Shown here: one piece after another, positions 9,976-18,807 of the stretch
Layout: every line of letters begins with the position of its first letter
How positions within the stretch are numbered: position 1 is the first letter of the stretch
NCBI RefSeq assembly: GCF_023700005.1
Contig: NZ_JAMLJK010000001.1
Location: forward strand, 769,366-833,365
Direction of reading: 5' to 3'
From: Larsenimonas rhizosphaerae
Lineage (GTDB): Bacteria > Pseudomonadota > Gammaproteobacteria > Pseudomonadales > Halomonadaceae
Length of the DNA: 64,000 bases
Made by a program: the position numbers and the translations under genes
Notes under the pieces: model-generated
What the model saw: the letters and a program-made list of their open reading frames with translations, nothing else
Told to the model about the DNA's origin: nothing
The model's database searches: none

Positions 9976-11901
9976 ATGAGCTTGTATCGTCGGCTGATTG
10001 GCGCAGTCATCATATTGCTGCTTTTGTTTTCAACGGGTGTCTTCGTCATCGAAGTGCAGCAAAAGCGCGATGTGCTTGAGCAGCAGCAACGTAATCAGGT
10101 GGCTAACCTGACCCAGGCCCTCAGCCTGTCACTGGTGCCCTTTGTCGAGGTGGGTGACTGGGTGGGTGCCGAAACACTGATGCGTGCCACCTTCGATGGC
10201 GGTTCGGTCAAGCGGATGTATCTGGATGCCGTGAGTCGGGACAAGCCACTGAGGATCGAGCAACAGGTCAGGGAAGATGCGCCTTCCCTGTTTCGGAGCA
10301 TGATAGATCTGCCCGAGCAGGAAGGAGAGCGTGACATCAGTGGTGGCTGGTCTCCGCTGGGAACCATCTACATCGAAGCTGACAACAATACCGCTTATAA
10401 CCAGCTCTGGTACCTGGCCCTCAAGATGTTTGGCTTTTTGAGTATCGCCGTCGTGATTGCCGTGCTGGTCTGTACGGTACTGCTGCGGTGGCTCCTTTCA
10501 CCATTGCATGACCTGTCGAGCCATATCAGTGCGATGGAGCTTCAGGGCTTCAGCAAACCCCTCAAACCAACCAGTATCAAGGAACTGCAGGGCATCACTG
10601 CCGCCGTCAACCGTCTCGGGCAACGGTTGAAGGAACAATATGATGCACAGGCGCAGCAGGTGCGTCGCCTTCAATCCATGGCCGAGCGGGACGCGGTATC
10701 CGACCTGGGCAATCGGGCATATCTGGCGCGGGTCATGGAAGAATGGCTGGCCTCGGCCGATGGTGGCGCGTTGATGATTCTGCAGGTCGATGCGCTGGAT
10801 GACCTGTATCGCCGTGACGGTTTCGAGGCACGGGACAACGCAGTGCGGGCCATCGGGCAGCAATTGCGTGCAGCGCGGCTTAATAACGAACCACTCAATG
10901 CGGCCCGATTGTCTGCCAATGAGTTTGCAGCACTGCTGCCGGATGCCGACGACGATGAGCGCTATCGGTTCCTCGAGCAGTTGATGGGGCTGCTGAACCG
11001 GATAGTTGATGCAAATCCGCTCTCCGATGAGCAGCTTGATGCGTGTCGCGCCGGGATTGTGGTCAAGGAACCCGGCGCCCGACGCATGACCATGCTGGCG
11101 GCGGCGGACAAGGCGCTTCAGGCGGCTCGTGAACGTCAGGTCGACTGGGAAATGGCGCCCAAGGCGTCTGCTGCCAGTGAACGCAACCGCAGTGAGTGGC
11201 GTCAGCTGGTCGAACAGGCCATCGATAATGATACCTTCGCCTTTGTCGCTCAGCCGGTTCTGCTCAGCAACGGTGAGGAATTTCATCGGGAAGTGTATCT
11301 TCGCCTCCCGGAAGGGGACCGGGTACATTCCGCCGGCAGTTTTGTGCCGGTGGTCTACCACTTCCGAATGGGTAACCGTCTGGATGAGTATGTCTGTGAC
11401 TGGATTGACCGGCGCAGGGCAGGTTTAACCAACAGGCTGGCGGTGAACCTGACCGTCGATACGCTGGGAAATGCCGTTGCCCTCGGGCGCTTCATGCGCT
11501 GGCTTGAGAAGCACCCTCATACTGCTGCCGGGCTGGATATCGAGCTTTCCGAAGCCGATGTGCTCAAGCATCCGACGTCAACCCAGAAACTGTGTGATCA
11601 GGTTCGTGCGCTCGGTGGCCGTACCGGCATTGACCGGTTTGCACGCAACCTTCAGATCATGCCGTATCTGGTGTCGCTGCGACCGGACTACGTCAAGATT
11701 GATCAGTCCTTCTTCGTTCGTGAGGAAGTGGATACCGAACTGCTCCGAAGCCTGTGCATGGCTGCGCACCAGGTCAACGCGCGCGTCATCGTGACCCGCG
11801 TTGAAACCGAAGAGCAGCGTCAGCGGGTCATCGATATCGGTGCTGACGGATTCCAGGGCTACCTGGCGCCTGTCGAGGCTCTCGTGGTGGACGAGCACTG
11901 A
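9976..11901 (+). CDS. lapD: LapD-like c-di-GMP receptor (degenerate GGDEF-EAL)
   Basis: Inner-membrane receptor of 641 residues: TM1 (about 7-26), periplasmic LapD/MoxY-type output domain (27-145), TM2 (147-172), HAMP (172-225), GGDEF-like (about 235-390) and EAL-like (about 405-640) domains. The GGDEF motif has decayed to SANEF (313-317) and EAL reads EVY (439-441), so neither diguanylate cyclase nor phosphodiesterase activity is expected; c-di-GMP binding is. The periplasmic loop has a tryptophan at position 125 (GGWSPLG), matching the W125 known in Pseudomonas LapD to contact LapG. The gene lies 40 nt after lapE and is followed by a strong terminator. Confidence 0.93.
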   Translation: MSLYRRLIGAVIILLLLFSTGVFVIEVQQKRDVLEQQQRNQVANLTQALSLSLVPFVEVGDWVGAETLMRATFDGGSVKRMYLDAVSRDKPLRIEQQVREDAPSLFRSMIDLPEQEGERDISGGWSPLGTIYIEADNNTAYNQLWYLALKMFGFLSIAVVIAVLVCTVLLRWLLSPLHDLSSHISAMELQGFSKPLKPTSIKELQGITAAVNRLGQRLKEQYDAQAQQVRRLQSMAERDAVSDLGNRAYLARVMEEWLASADGGALMILQVDALDDLYRRDGFEARDNAVRAIGQQLRAARLNNEPLNAARLSANEFAALLPDADDDERYRFLEQLMGLLNRIVDANPLSDEQLDACRAGIVVKEPGARRMTMLAAADKALQAARERQVDWEMAPKASAASERNRSEWRQLVEQAIDNDTFAFVAQPVLLSNGEEFHREVYLRLPEGDRVHSAGSFVPVVYHFRMGNRLDEYVCDWIDRRRAGLTNRLAVNLTVDTLGNAVALGRFMRWLEKHPHTAAGLDIELSEADVLKHPTSTQKLCDQVRALGGRTGIDRFARNLQIMPYLVSLRPDYVKIDQSFFVREEVDTELLRSLCMAAHQVNARVIVTRVETEEQRQRVIDIGADGFQGYLAPVEALVVDEH

Positions 11902-11921
11902 CTGTGTCACTGAATGTGGCG

Positions 11922-11946
11922 GGCCCCTGCATTTGGGGCCTTTTTT
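11922..11946 (+). terminator. Rho-independent terminator after lapD
   Basis: GGCCCC (11922-11927) pairs with GGGGCC (11935-11940) across a 7-nt loop and is followed by six T residues. It would separate lapG from the adhesin-lapBCED transcript, at least partly. Confidence 0.85.
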
Positions 11947-11999
11947 GTCCCGGCCAGGGACATCATGCCTTCGAATGAGGGCGTAATCGAGGCATTGGC

Positions 12000-12653
12000 A
12001 TGCGTTTCATGGCAGTCCTGACAGTGACTCTATTGAGCGTGATCATGCCTGTCGCCGTCGGGGCCGAGCCGGTACTGCCGGCAAAGTCCTCCATCCGCGC
12101 CGTTTATGGCAATCAGGCGGTCAGTCGTGTTACTGCCTGGGAACGGATGATGCGCAAGGCAGCCTCGCTGAGCATCGATAAAAAGCTGCGTATTACCAAT
12201 GACTTTTTCAATAACCGCGCCGCCTTCAAGGATGACATTGTGGTGTGGGGTGAAGAGGACTACTGGGCCACACCGGTCGAGTTTCTGGGGCGGGGAGCGG
12301 GGGATTGTGAAGACTTCGCCATGGCCAAGTATTACACCCTGATTCAGTTGGGGGTGCCTGACAGCCGAATGCGGCTGCACTACGTCAAGTATATTCCCTA
12401 CGACCAGTTCCACATGGTGCTGACCTATCAGAAGTCGGCCACGGCCATGCCGCTGGTGCTTGATAATATCGACAAGAACATCGTACCCGCCTCACGGCGC
12501 AGTGACCTGCTGCCCGTTTACAGCTTCAACGCCAGTAACATGTGGCTGTCCAAGCTGGAGCGCGACGGGCGTGAGGTAGGAAGTTCAAGTCGATTGAGCC
12601 TGTGGCAGGAATGGCTGATTCGGATGGAAAATGGCGTCATGCGTCGTCCGTGA
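12000..12653 (+). CDS. lapG: LapG-like periplasmic cysteine protease (transglutaminase-like)
   Basis: The 217-residue protein has a signal peptide (about 1-22) and a bacterial transglutaminase-like cysteine proteinase domain. The apparent triad is C103 (GAGDCEDF), H138 (DQFHMV) and D155 (LVLDNID); the spacing resembles Pseudomonas LapG, which cuts LapA near its N-terminus and releases the adhesin from the cell. LapD holds LapG when c-di-GMP is high. The gene is 98 nt downstream of lapD, beyond a terminator, so it may depend on read-through or an unseen promoter. In Pseudomonas fluorescens lapG lies upstream of lapD; here it closes the cluster. Confidence 0.93.
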   Translation: MRFMAVLTVTLLSVIMPVAVGAEPVLPAKSSIRAVYGNQAVSRVTAWERMMRKAASLSIDKKLRITNDFFNNRAAFKDDIVVWGEEDYWATPVEFLGRGAGDCEDFAMAKYYTLIQLGVPDSRMRLHYVKYIPYDQFHMVLTYQKSATAMPLVLDNIDKNIVPASRRSDLLPVYSFNASNMWLSKLERDGREVGSSSRLSLWQEWLIRMENGVMRRP

Positions 12654-12744
12654 TATTGTTTTATCCCCGATTTTTCGTCTCCGTAATGCCTTGAACGTGC
12701 TGCACAAGGTTTCATAAGCTCATCTTCAGGGGTATAAATAAAGG

Positions 12745-12766
12745 AGGCCATTGAAGGCCTTTTTTT
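12745..12766 (+). terminator. Probable terminator between lapG and astC
   Basis: AGGCC (12745-12749) and GGCCT (12756-12760) enclose a 6-nt loop and run into seven T residues. The stem can be lengthened with G-T pairs. A TATAAA at 12733-12738 lies just before it, so an astC leader attenuator is a less likely alternative. Confidence 0.55.
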
Positions 12767-12794
12767 AATGACGACTGATTTCGGAGATACCCCC

Positions 12795-14006
12795 ATGAGC
12801 TGGACGCCGACTCGCGAAGATTTTGACCTTTATATGGTGCCGAATTACTCACCACAGCGAGTCATCCCGGTCCGCGGGGAAGGTAGCCGACTATGGGATC
12901 AGGAAGGGCACGAGTACATCGACTTTGCTGGCGGCATTGCCGTTAACGGGCTGGGGCATGCGCACCCGGCCCTGCTTGCCGCACTGAAGGCGCAGGCCGA
13001 TAAGGTCTGGCATCTTTCCAACGTATATACCAATGAACCGGCGCTGAAACTTGCCAGAATGCTGGTAGAGAACACCTTTGCGGAAAAGGTCTTTTTCTGT
13101 TCCTCCGGTGGCGAGGCCAACGAAGCGGCGCTCAAGATGGTGCGTCGCTACGCGTTCGAGAAATTCGGTGAGCACAAGAACAAGATCATTTCCTTCCGGC
13201 AGTCATTCCACGGCCGTACCCTGTTTACGGTCAGCGTTGGCGGGCAGCCAAAATATTCCGAAGGCTTCGGACCGATTCCCGGTGGTATTCATCACGCCAC
13301 CTTCAATGACCTTGACAGTGTGGATGCCCTGATAGGAGATGATACCTGTGCCGTGATCGTGGAACCGGTGCAGGGAGAAGGTGGCGTCATGCCTGCGAAT
13401 CAGGCGTTTCTGGAAGGGCTGAGGGAACGGTGTGATCGTCACGATGCACTGCTGGTCTTTGACGAAGTACAAAGCGGCATGGGGCGTAGCGGGTCCCTGT
13501 ATGCCTACATGGATTATGGTGTTACCCCGGATGTTCTGACTTCTGCCAAGGCACTGGGAGGTGGCTTCCCGATTGGTGCGGTACTGACGACCAATGATAT
13601 TGCAGCAGTGTTTCAGCCCGGTACACACGGGTCTACCTATGGCGGTAACCCGCTGGCCTGTGCTGTTGCCCTGGCGGCGGTTGAAACCATCTCCTCACCG
13701 GAAGTGCTTGAAGGCGTGGCCAGCCGTCACGCCCTGTTTCGCCAGCGCCTTGAAGAACTGAGCGAGAAGCACGGCGGTCTGTTCAGCGAAGTACGGGGCA
13801 TGGGGCTGTTGATTGGTGCCGAGCTGTCGGAAGACTTCAGGGACCGAGGGCGGGATATTCTGGCGGCCTCGATCAAGGAGGGGCTGATGCTGCTGGTTGC
13901 GGGACCCAATGTGCTGCGATTTGCTCCGTCCCTGATCATTTCCGAAGAGGAAGTCAATGAAGGGATGGCACGGCTTGATCGTGCGCTGGCCACTCTCAAG
14001 GCATGA
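12795..14006 (+). CDS. astC: Succinylornithine / acetylornithine aminotransferase
   Basis: PLP-dependent class III aminotransferase of 403 residues. It would convert succinylornithine to succinylglutamate semialdehyde in the arginine succinyltransferase pathway, and may also act on acetylornithine. The N-terminus ([30 protein letters not shown]) matches AstC/AruC closely. The PLP-binding region is visible as [10 protein letters not shown] followed by the Schiff-base lysine in SAKALGGG. The ATG at 12795 is preferred over an in-frame ATG at 12768, because GGAG lies 8 nt upstream and the upstream ATG falls at the end of a terminator. Its stop overlaps the next start. Confidence 0.93.
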   Translation: MSWTPTREDFDLYMVPNYSPQRVIPVRGEGSRLWDQEGHEYIDFAGGIAVNGLGHAHPALLAALKAQADKVWHLSNVYTNEPALKLARMLVENTFAEKVFFCSSGGEANEAALKMVRRYAFEKFGEHKNKIISFRQSFHGRTLFTVSVGGQPKYSEGFGPIPGGIHHATFNDLDSVDALIGDDTCAVIVEPVQGEGGVMPANQAFLEGLRERCDRHDALLVFDEVQSGMGRSGSLYAYMDYGVTPDVLTSAKALGGGFPIGAVLTTNDIAAVFQPGTHGSTYGGNPLACAVALAAVETISSPEVLEGVASRHALFRQRLEELSEKHGGLFSEVRGMGLLIGAELSEDFRDRGRDILAASIKEGLMLLVAGPNVLRFAPSLIISEEEVNEGMARLDRALATLKA

Positions 14007-15049
14007 TCAGCATGTCCTGGGTAGTGCGCCCGGCAGAGCGTGAGGATGTCCCCGGGATCCTCGCGCTGGCGGAGCATGCCTCTCCTCGCCTTACCAACCT
14101 TCCTCCGGATCAACGGCGCCTGGACCAGCGGGTTCAGGCGTCCCGGCGCGCCTTTGATATCGAGCAGGGCCCCGATGCTCAGGCCTGCCATATGCTGGTG
14201 CTGGCGGATGCCCATACCGGTACGTTGCTGGGCACGGCCAGTCTGCGGGTAAAGGCCGGTGAAGGCGAGGCGTATTACACGTACCGTCAGGAGCAGCTGA
14301 TTCATGCGTCACACCAGCTGGATGTGCGCGTGGAAGTGCCCATCCTTGCATTGACCCACGAGCTGTCTTCCTCATCGCTGTTATGCGCACTGGCCCTGTC
14401 GCCGCGTCTGGATGACACCCAGCGCCTCAAGGCACAGCGTCTGCTGCGGCGGGCACGGTTGATGATGATCTCCCAGTGGCCCGAGCGATTCGCCGATCGT
14501 TTGACCATGGCTCTTCCGGGTGTCATCGATGATGCCGGGCATTCCCCGTTCTGGAACAGCGTCGGAAAACACTTCTTCGGGCGTGATTTTCAGGACATCA
14601 ATTTCCAGGCCGGCCTTGAATCCAAGAGCTTCATTGCCGAGGTGATGCCGCCGTATCCCCTGTACCTGTCGTTATTGAGTGATGCCGCCAGGGAGAGCCT
14701 GGCGCACGCGCATCGAACGCATCACAAGGCCCTGTCTGACTGGTATCAGGAAGGCTTCGAGGATTCCGGTCACGTCGATATTCTGGACGGAGGGCCGGTG
14801 CTGTCCGCCCGGCCATCGGCGGTTTCCGTCATCAAAAATGGTACCTGGCTTCCTGTCACCATTGCCCACCAGACCACGCCGACACATCGTCTTTTACTGG
14901 CGGGACAGGACCTGGCGCGCTATCGCTGCAGTGTGCTGGATGTCGCCATGTCGCCTGCCGGGCAGGTGGTGCTGACGCCTGAACAGGCCAGTCTGCTGGG
15001 CGTGACGGCAGGTGTGGCAGTACGTGCGGTGCTGGAGGATGGCCTGTGA
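14003..15049 (+). CDS. aruF: Arginine N-succinyltransferase, alpha-type subunit (AruF)
   Basis: AstA-family acyltransferase of 348 residues. It would transfer succinyl from succinyl-CoA to the alpha-amino group of arginine, the first step of the pathway. Family features include [17 protein letters not shown] at the start, [16 protein letters not shown] in the middle and [13 protein letters not shown]. The ATGA overlap with astC gives the start at 14003; an ATG at 14012 is also possible. It is followed by a second, related subunit, the arrangement known from Pseudomonas aeruginosa, where AruF and AruG form one enzyme. Confidence 0.92.
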   Translation: MISMSWVVRPAEREDVPGILALAEHASPRLTNLPPDQRRLDQRVQASRRAFDIEQGPDAQACHMLVLADAHTGTLLGTASLRVKAGEGEAYYTYRQEQLIHASHQLDVRVEVPILALTHELSSSSLLCALALSPRLDDTQRLKAQRLLRRARLMMISQWPERFADRLTMALPGVIDDAGHSPFWNSVGKHFFGRDFQDINFQAGLESKSFIAEVMPPYPLYLSLLSDAARESLAHAHRTHHKALSDWYQEGFEDSGHVDILDGGPVLSARPSAVSVIKNGTWLPVTIAHQTTPTHRLLLAGQDLARYRCSVLDVAMSPAGQVVLTPEQASLLGVTAGVAVRAVLEDGL

Positions 15050-16062
15050 TGATACTTCGCCCCATACGGCCTGATGATCTTGATCAGTTGCATGAGATGG
15101 CCATTGAAACCGGTGCAGGGTTTACCTCCCTGCCGGATAATCGTGACTTTCTGGCCGAGCGGATCGCTCAGTCCTGCGCCGCCTTTGAACAGGCGTCCAG
15201 CGAGGGAGCGGCCCTTTATTTCTTTGTCCTCGAGGATGTTGAGCAACAGGCGCTCGCCGGTTGTTGTGCCATTGAGGCGCGTGTAGGCCTTGAAGCGCCG
15301 TTCTACAGCTATCGGGTCGGGCGAATTGGTCACTCATCGCCCCGTCTCGGGCTGCATCGGGTGCTGCAGACACTGTCCCTGTCGTCTGATCATATCGGTG
15401 ATGCGGAAGTCTGCTCACTTTACCTTCGCCCTGACTGGCGGCGCGATCGGCTGGGTGTGCTGCTGTCGCGCTCGCGCTGGCTGTTCATGGCGCAACATCG
15501 CGCACTGTTTCCTGAGCGGGTGTTTGCCGAAATGCGGGGCGTACTGGATGAACATGGCAGTAGTCCATTCTGGCGGCATCTGGGCCGTCATTTTCTACCG
15601 CTGGATTTTCATGAGGCTGACCGACTGACCGGGCTGGGTGAGAAAAGCTTTATTGGTGAATTGATGCCCAAGCATCCGATTTGCGTATCGCTGCTGCCGG
15701 AAGAGCTGCAGGAAGGCATCGGCAAGGTCCACCACAATACGCGTCCGGCCCTGGCAATGCTCAACCGGGAAGGGTTGCGGTGGGAAGGGTACATCGATCT
15801 GTTTGATGCCGGCCCGACCGTTGAATCCTACCTGGATGACGTGGCGGGCGTCTGTCAGAGCCGACTGGTGACTGTCACCCTCGGTGAGACGGTAGCTGTC
15901 AGTGAAAGGCCGTCCACGCTGGTCGCTTCCACCGGGTGCGAGGCCTTTCGTGTGATCTGGGCCAGCCATGCACCCGCCGATGAAACGCTGGCATTGACGG
16001 AAGAAGAGCTGGCCGCGTTAGGTGTATCGGCCGGCGACACGGTTCGGATACTTGCATCGTGA
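15049..16062 (+). CDS. aruG: Arginine N-succinyltransferase, beta-type subunit (AruG)
   Basis: Second AstA-family protein in the operon, about 337 residues and related along its whole length to AruF (SSPFWRHLGRHFLPLDF, GEKSFIGELMPKHPICVSLL). In pseudomonads AruF and AruG make a heteromeric succinyltransferase, and the same is expected here. A GTG at 15046 and an ATG at 15049 are both in frame and both abut the aruF stop; I prefer the ATG, which gives [11 protein letters not shown], the usual family N-terminus. It is translationally coupled to aruF. The C-terminal half is less conserved between the two paralogues. Confidence 0.91.
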   Translation: MILRPIRPDDLDQLHEMAIETGAGFTSLPDNRDFLAERIAQSCAAFEQASSEGAALYFFVLEDVEQQALAGCCAIEARVGLEAPFYSYRVGRIGHSSPRLGLHRVLQTLSLSSDHIGDAEVCSLYLRPDWRRDRLGVLLSRSRWLFMAQHRALFPERVFAEMRGVLDEHGSSPFWRHLGRHFLPLDFHEADRLTGLGEKSFIGELMPKHPICVSLLPEELQEGIGKVHHNTRPALAMLNREGLRWEGYIDLFDAGPTVESYLDDVAGVCQSRLVTVTLGETVAVSERPSTLVASTGCEAFRVIWASHAPADETLALTEEELAALGVSAGDTVRILAS

Positions 16063-16087
16063 TACACATACCAACAGGAGACGCGCG

Positions 16088-17563
16088 ATGATGACGGTCA
16101 GGCAGCAACTCTGGATAGATGGCCAGTGGCGTTCAGGTGAGGGTGAGAATATTGCGAAGCATGACCCGGTCGATGGGCGGCTTGTCTGGCGGGGTGACAG
16201 TGCCACGGAGGCTCAGGTGGATGAAGCCATCACGGCTGCGCGTCGGGCCTTTCCCGAGTGGGCCCGCCGTGCATTGAGCGAGCGTCTGGCCATTATCGAG
16301 CGGTTTCGCTCCTCTCTTGAACGTCATCACGAGACGCTGGCTACCCTGATTGCTCGTGAAACCGGCAAGCCCTACTGGGAGTCGCTGACGGAGGTCAGCG
16401 CCATGATTGCCAAGATAGAGGTATCCCGCCAGTCACAGGAAGCACGAGCCGGAGAGCAGCAACGACAAAACGGTGCCATGCGGGAGGTAGTGCGCCATCG
16501 ACCTCATGGCGTCATGGCCGTATTCGGGCCTTACAATTTCCCCGGTCACCTGCCCAACGGGCATATTGTACCGGCGCTGCTGGCGGGCAATACGGTCGTG
16601 TTCAAACCCAGTGAGCTGACGCCGGCCACGGCAGATCTGGTCATGCAGTGCTGGGAGGCCGCGGGGTTGCCGGCAGGTGTGATCAATCTGGTACAGGGGG
16701 GAGCAGATACCGGGCGAGCCCTGTCGCAGCACCAGGGCGTCGACGGGCTCCTGTTTACCGGTAGCGCTCGCACCGGTGCCCTGTTGCATGCACAGTCGGC
16801 CGGGCAGATGAGCAAGGTGCTGGCGCTGGAGCTGGGTGGAAATAACCCGTTGATCGTGGGCGAGCTTGAGGCGCTGGAGCCTGCCGTACTGGCCATCATC
16901 CAGTCTGCCTATGTTTCCGGCGGGCAGCGATGCACCTGTGCGCGACGATTGCTGGTCCCTCGTACCGCTCAGGGCGATGCGTTGATCGAGTTATTGATCA
17001 ATACCCTCAAGACCCTGCGTGTGGCCGAACCGTTTTCGGAGCCATCACCCTTTTATTCCGGGCTGGTTTCGTCCCAGGCAGCGCATGGCCTGCTTGAGGC
17101 TCAGGCGGTACTGCAGGCTGCTGGCGGGCAGGTGCTGGTACGACTTGCCTTGCTGGAAAAGGGCTCCAGCCTTTTGAGCCCCGGGCTTGTCGACGTGACC
17201 GGCTGCTCCGTGCCGGATGAGGAGTATTTTGGCCCCCTGCTGCAGGTAAGGCGCTACGAGACCATGGATGAGGCCATCGAGCTTGCCAATCAAACCCGTT
17301 ATGGGCTGGCCGCCGGCTTGATCGGCGGAACGGCGTCGGACTGGGATAACGTACTGCTGCAGGTGCGTGCCGGTATCATCAACTGGAACCGTCCGACCAC
17401 CGGGGCCAGCAGCAAGGCACCATTTGGCGGGGTCGGCGACAGCGGCAACCACGCCCCGAGTGCCTGGTACGCTGCCGATTACTGCGCCTACCCGGTCGCT
17501 TCAATGGAGTCTGACCAGCCGGTGTGGCCGGACAGTCTGCCGCCAGGGCTTGAAATAGAGTGA
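16088..17563 (+). CDS. astD: Succinylglutamate semialdehyde dehydrogenase
   Basis: NAD-dependent aldehyde dehydrogenase of 491 residues that oxidises N-succinylglutamate semialdehyde to succinylglutamate. Visible motifs are the cofactor region (FGPYNFPGHLPNGHIVPALLA), the glutamate of LELGGNNP, the active cysteine in GGQRCTCARR and the C-terminal FGGVGDSGNH. I chose ATG 16088 (or 16091), behind AGGAGAC, over an open GTG at 16022 inside aruG, since AstD is normally about 490 residues. The gene starts 25 nt after aruG. No astB or astE follows, so the pathway is not complete within this window. Confidence 0.93.
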   Translation: MMTVRQQLWIDGQWRSGEGENIAKHDPVDGRLVWRGDSATEAQVDEAITAARRAFPEWARRALSERLAIIERFRSSLERHHETLATLIARETGKPYWESLTEVSAMIAKIEVSRQSQEARAGEQQRQNGAMREVVRHRPHGVMAVFGPYNFPGHLPNGHIVPALLAGNTVVFKPSELTPATADLVMQCWEAAGLPAGVINLVQGGADTGRALSQHQGVDGLLFTGSARTGALLHAQSAGQMSKVLALELGGNNPLIVGELEALEPAVLAIIQSAYVSGGQRCTCARRLLVPRTAQGDALIELLINTLKTLRVAEPFSEPSPFYSGLVSSQAAHGLLEAQAVLQAAGGQVLVRLALLEKGSSLLSPGLVDVTGCSVPDEEYFGPLLQVRRYETMDEAIELANQTRYGLAAGLIGGTASDWDNVLLQVRAGIINWNRPTTGASSKAPFGGVGDSGNHAPSAWYAADYCAYPVASMESDQPVWPDSLPPGLEIE

Positions 17564-17631
17564 TGAGACAGGACGTTTACCTGATCTCCAGTCATGCGGC
17601 TCAGCCGTAAAAAACCGTAGAAGGAAAAACG

Positions 17632-18576
17632 ATGTTCCTGATTTGTGGCGAAGCCCTGTTTGATTTTTTTGTCGAGCCTGACCAGGCAGCAGGTCATGCG
17701 TCAATGACGTTCAAGGCGATTGCTGGTGGCTCGCCATTCAATGTCGCCGTCGGGCTGTCCCGGCTGTCTCGAAGCTCGGCACTGATGACCGGCGTATCGG
17801 ATGATTTTCTGGGCGAAAAGCTGTTTGATGTGCTGACCAGGGAAGGCGTCAATACCGACTATGTCGTGCGGCTGGATGCGCCAACCACGCTGGCCATGGT
17901 GGCTCCGGGCTCCGATGGATCGCCACGGTACGCCTTCTATGGCGAGCGTGCGGCTGATCGCAGTCTGACTCGAGCCCATCTGCCGGTGTTGTCCGATGAG
18001 GTGGAAGGGATTCACCTGGGGTCCTACTCGCTGGTCGTTGATCCTACTGCTGATACACTGCTGGATCTGGTCGCTCACGCCGGAGAACAGCGGCTGATCT
18101 CCCTTGATCCGAATATTCGTCTGGCCATCGAGCCCTCCGTTGAGCGTTGGCAGCAGCAGGTCAGTGCCTTTGCATCTTATGCCAACATGATCAAGCTCAG
18201 TGATGAGGACGTGCACCTGTTGTACCCCGAGCGCGAAATCGAGGATGTAGCTCGTTCCTTCCTGAGCAAACGCTGCGGTCTTGTCATCGTGACCCAGGGG
18301 GGCGATGGGGCAGTGGCCTATACGCATGATCATGCGCCTGTCAGTGTGCCGATCACGCCGCTTGACGTGGTGGATGCGGTTGGCGCTGGGGATACCTTTC
18401 AGGCTGCGCTGCTGTGCTGGTTGAGTGAGCAGCGTCTCTCTACACCGGCAGGTGTCTCCGGACTGGTACCGGAACAGATTCGGGCCATGATGGTGTTTGC
18501 CCACCGTGCTGCTGCCGTCACCTGCCAGCGCCGTGGCCCTGATCTGCCCCATCGAAGCGATGTTGCGGATGCCTGA
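17632..18576 (+). CDS. PfkB-family sugar kinase, probable fructokinase
   Basis: ATP-dependent ribokinase-superfamily kinase of 314 residues, complete. It has the N-terminal sugar-binding glycines (AGGSPFNVAVGLSRL) and the C-terminal PfkB signature DAVGAGDTFQAALL containing the catalytic aspartate and anion hole. The sequence FICGEALFDFF and the overall length fit fructokinases that make fructose 6-phosphate, but a related hexose cannot be excluded. It lies 68 nt after astD with its own AAGGAA site, so co-transcription with the arginine genes is possible but functionally unexpected. A terminator follows. Confidence 0.82.
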   Translation: MFLICGEALFDFFVEPDQAAGHASMTFKAIAGGSPFNVAVGLSRLSRSSALMTGVSDDFLGEKLFDVLTREGVNTDYVVRLDAPTTLAMVAPGSDGSPRYAFYGERAADRSLTRAHLPVLSDEVEGIHLGSYSLVVDPTADTLLDLVAHAGEQRLISLDPNIRLAIEPSVERWQQQVSAFASYANMIKLSDEDVHLLYPEREIEDVARSFLSKRCGLVIVTQGGDGAVAYTHDHAPVSVPITPLDVVDAVGAGDTFQAALLCWLSEQRLSTPAGVSGLVPEQIRAMMVFAHRAAAVTCQRRGPDLPHRSDVADA

Positions 18577-18611
18577 TATCGGTTGATACCCGCCACTGCC
18601 GTGACCATGTC

Positions 18612-18642
18612 AAAAGGGGAGACCATGAGGTCTCCCTTTTTT
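18612..18642 (+). terminator. Rho-independent terminator after the fructokinase gene
   Basis: GGGAGACC (18617-18624) pairs with GGTCTCCC (18629-18636) across ATGA, flanked by AAAA and six T residues. The A and T runs suggest function in both directions. Confidence 0.85.
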
Positions 18643-18697
18643 GTGCACACAAGTGAAAGAACCCTCGCTTCTACTCACCCGGCCCGGCATGATGAAA

Positions 18698-18742
18698 AAG
18701 CCCGACTTTCGTTGCATGACAACGGGGAAGAAAGCCGGGCTT
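18698..18742 (-). terminator. Orphan minus-strand terminator-like hairpin upstream of the ethanolamine permease
   Basis: AAGCCCGACTTTC (18698-18710) pairs with GAAAGCCGGGCTT (18730-18742) with one mismatch, and an inner GTTG/CAAC closes the loop. Read on the minus strand the stem is followed by TTTTTC; on the plus strand there is no U tail. No minus-strand gene lies upstream of it, so it could end a small antisense RNA, or act as a plus-strand leader structure for the permease mRNA. Confidence 0.5.
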
Positions 18743-18807
18743 CGGCATATTGCACTATCCATCACTGCACACATGCACATCACTGCCAACAATAACAAGG
18801 TGAGATC

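Noticed and set aside
12654-12794. Sigma-54 promoter or ArgR site ahead of astC
   Set aside because: I looked for GG-N10-GC and ARG-box patterns and saw no convincing match.
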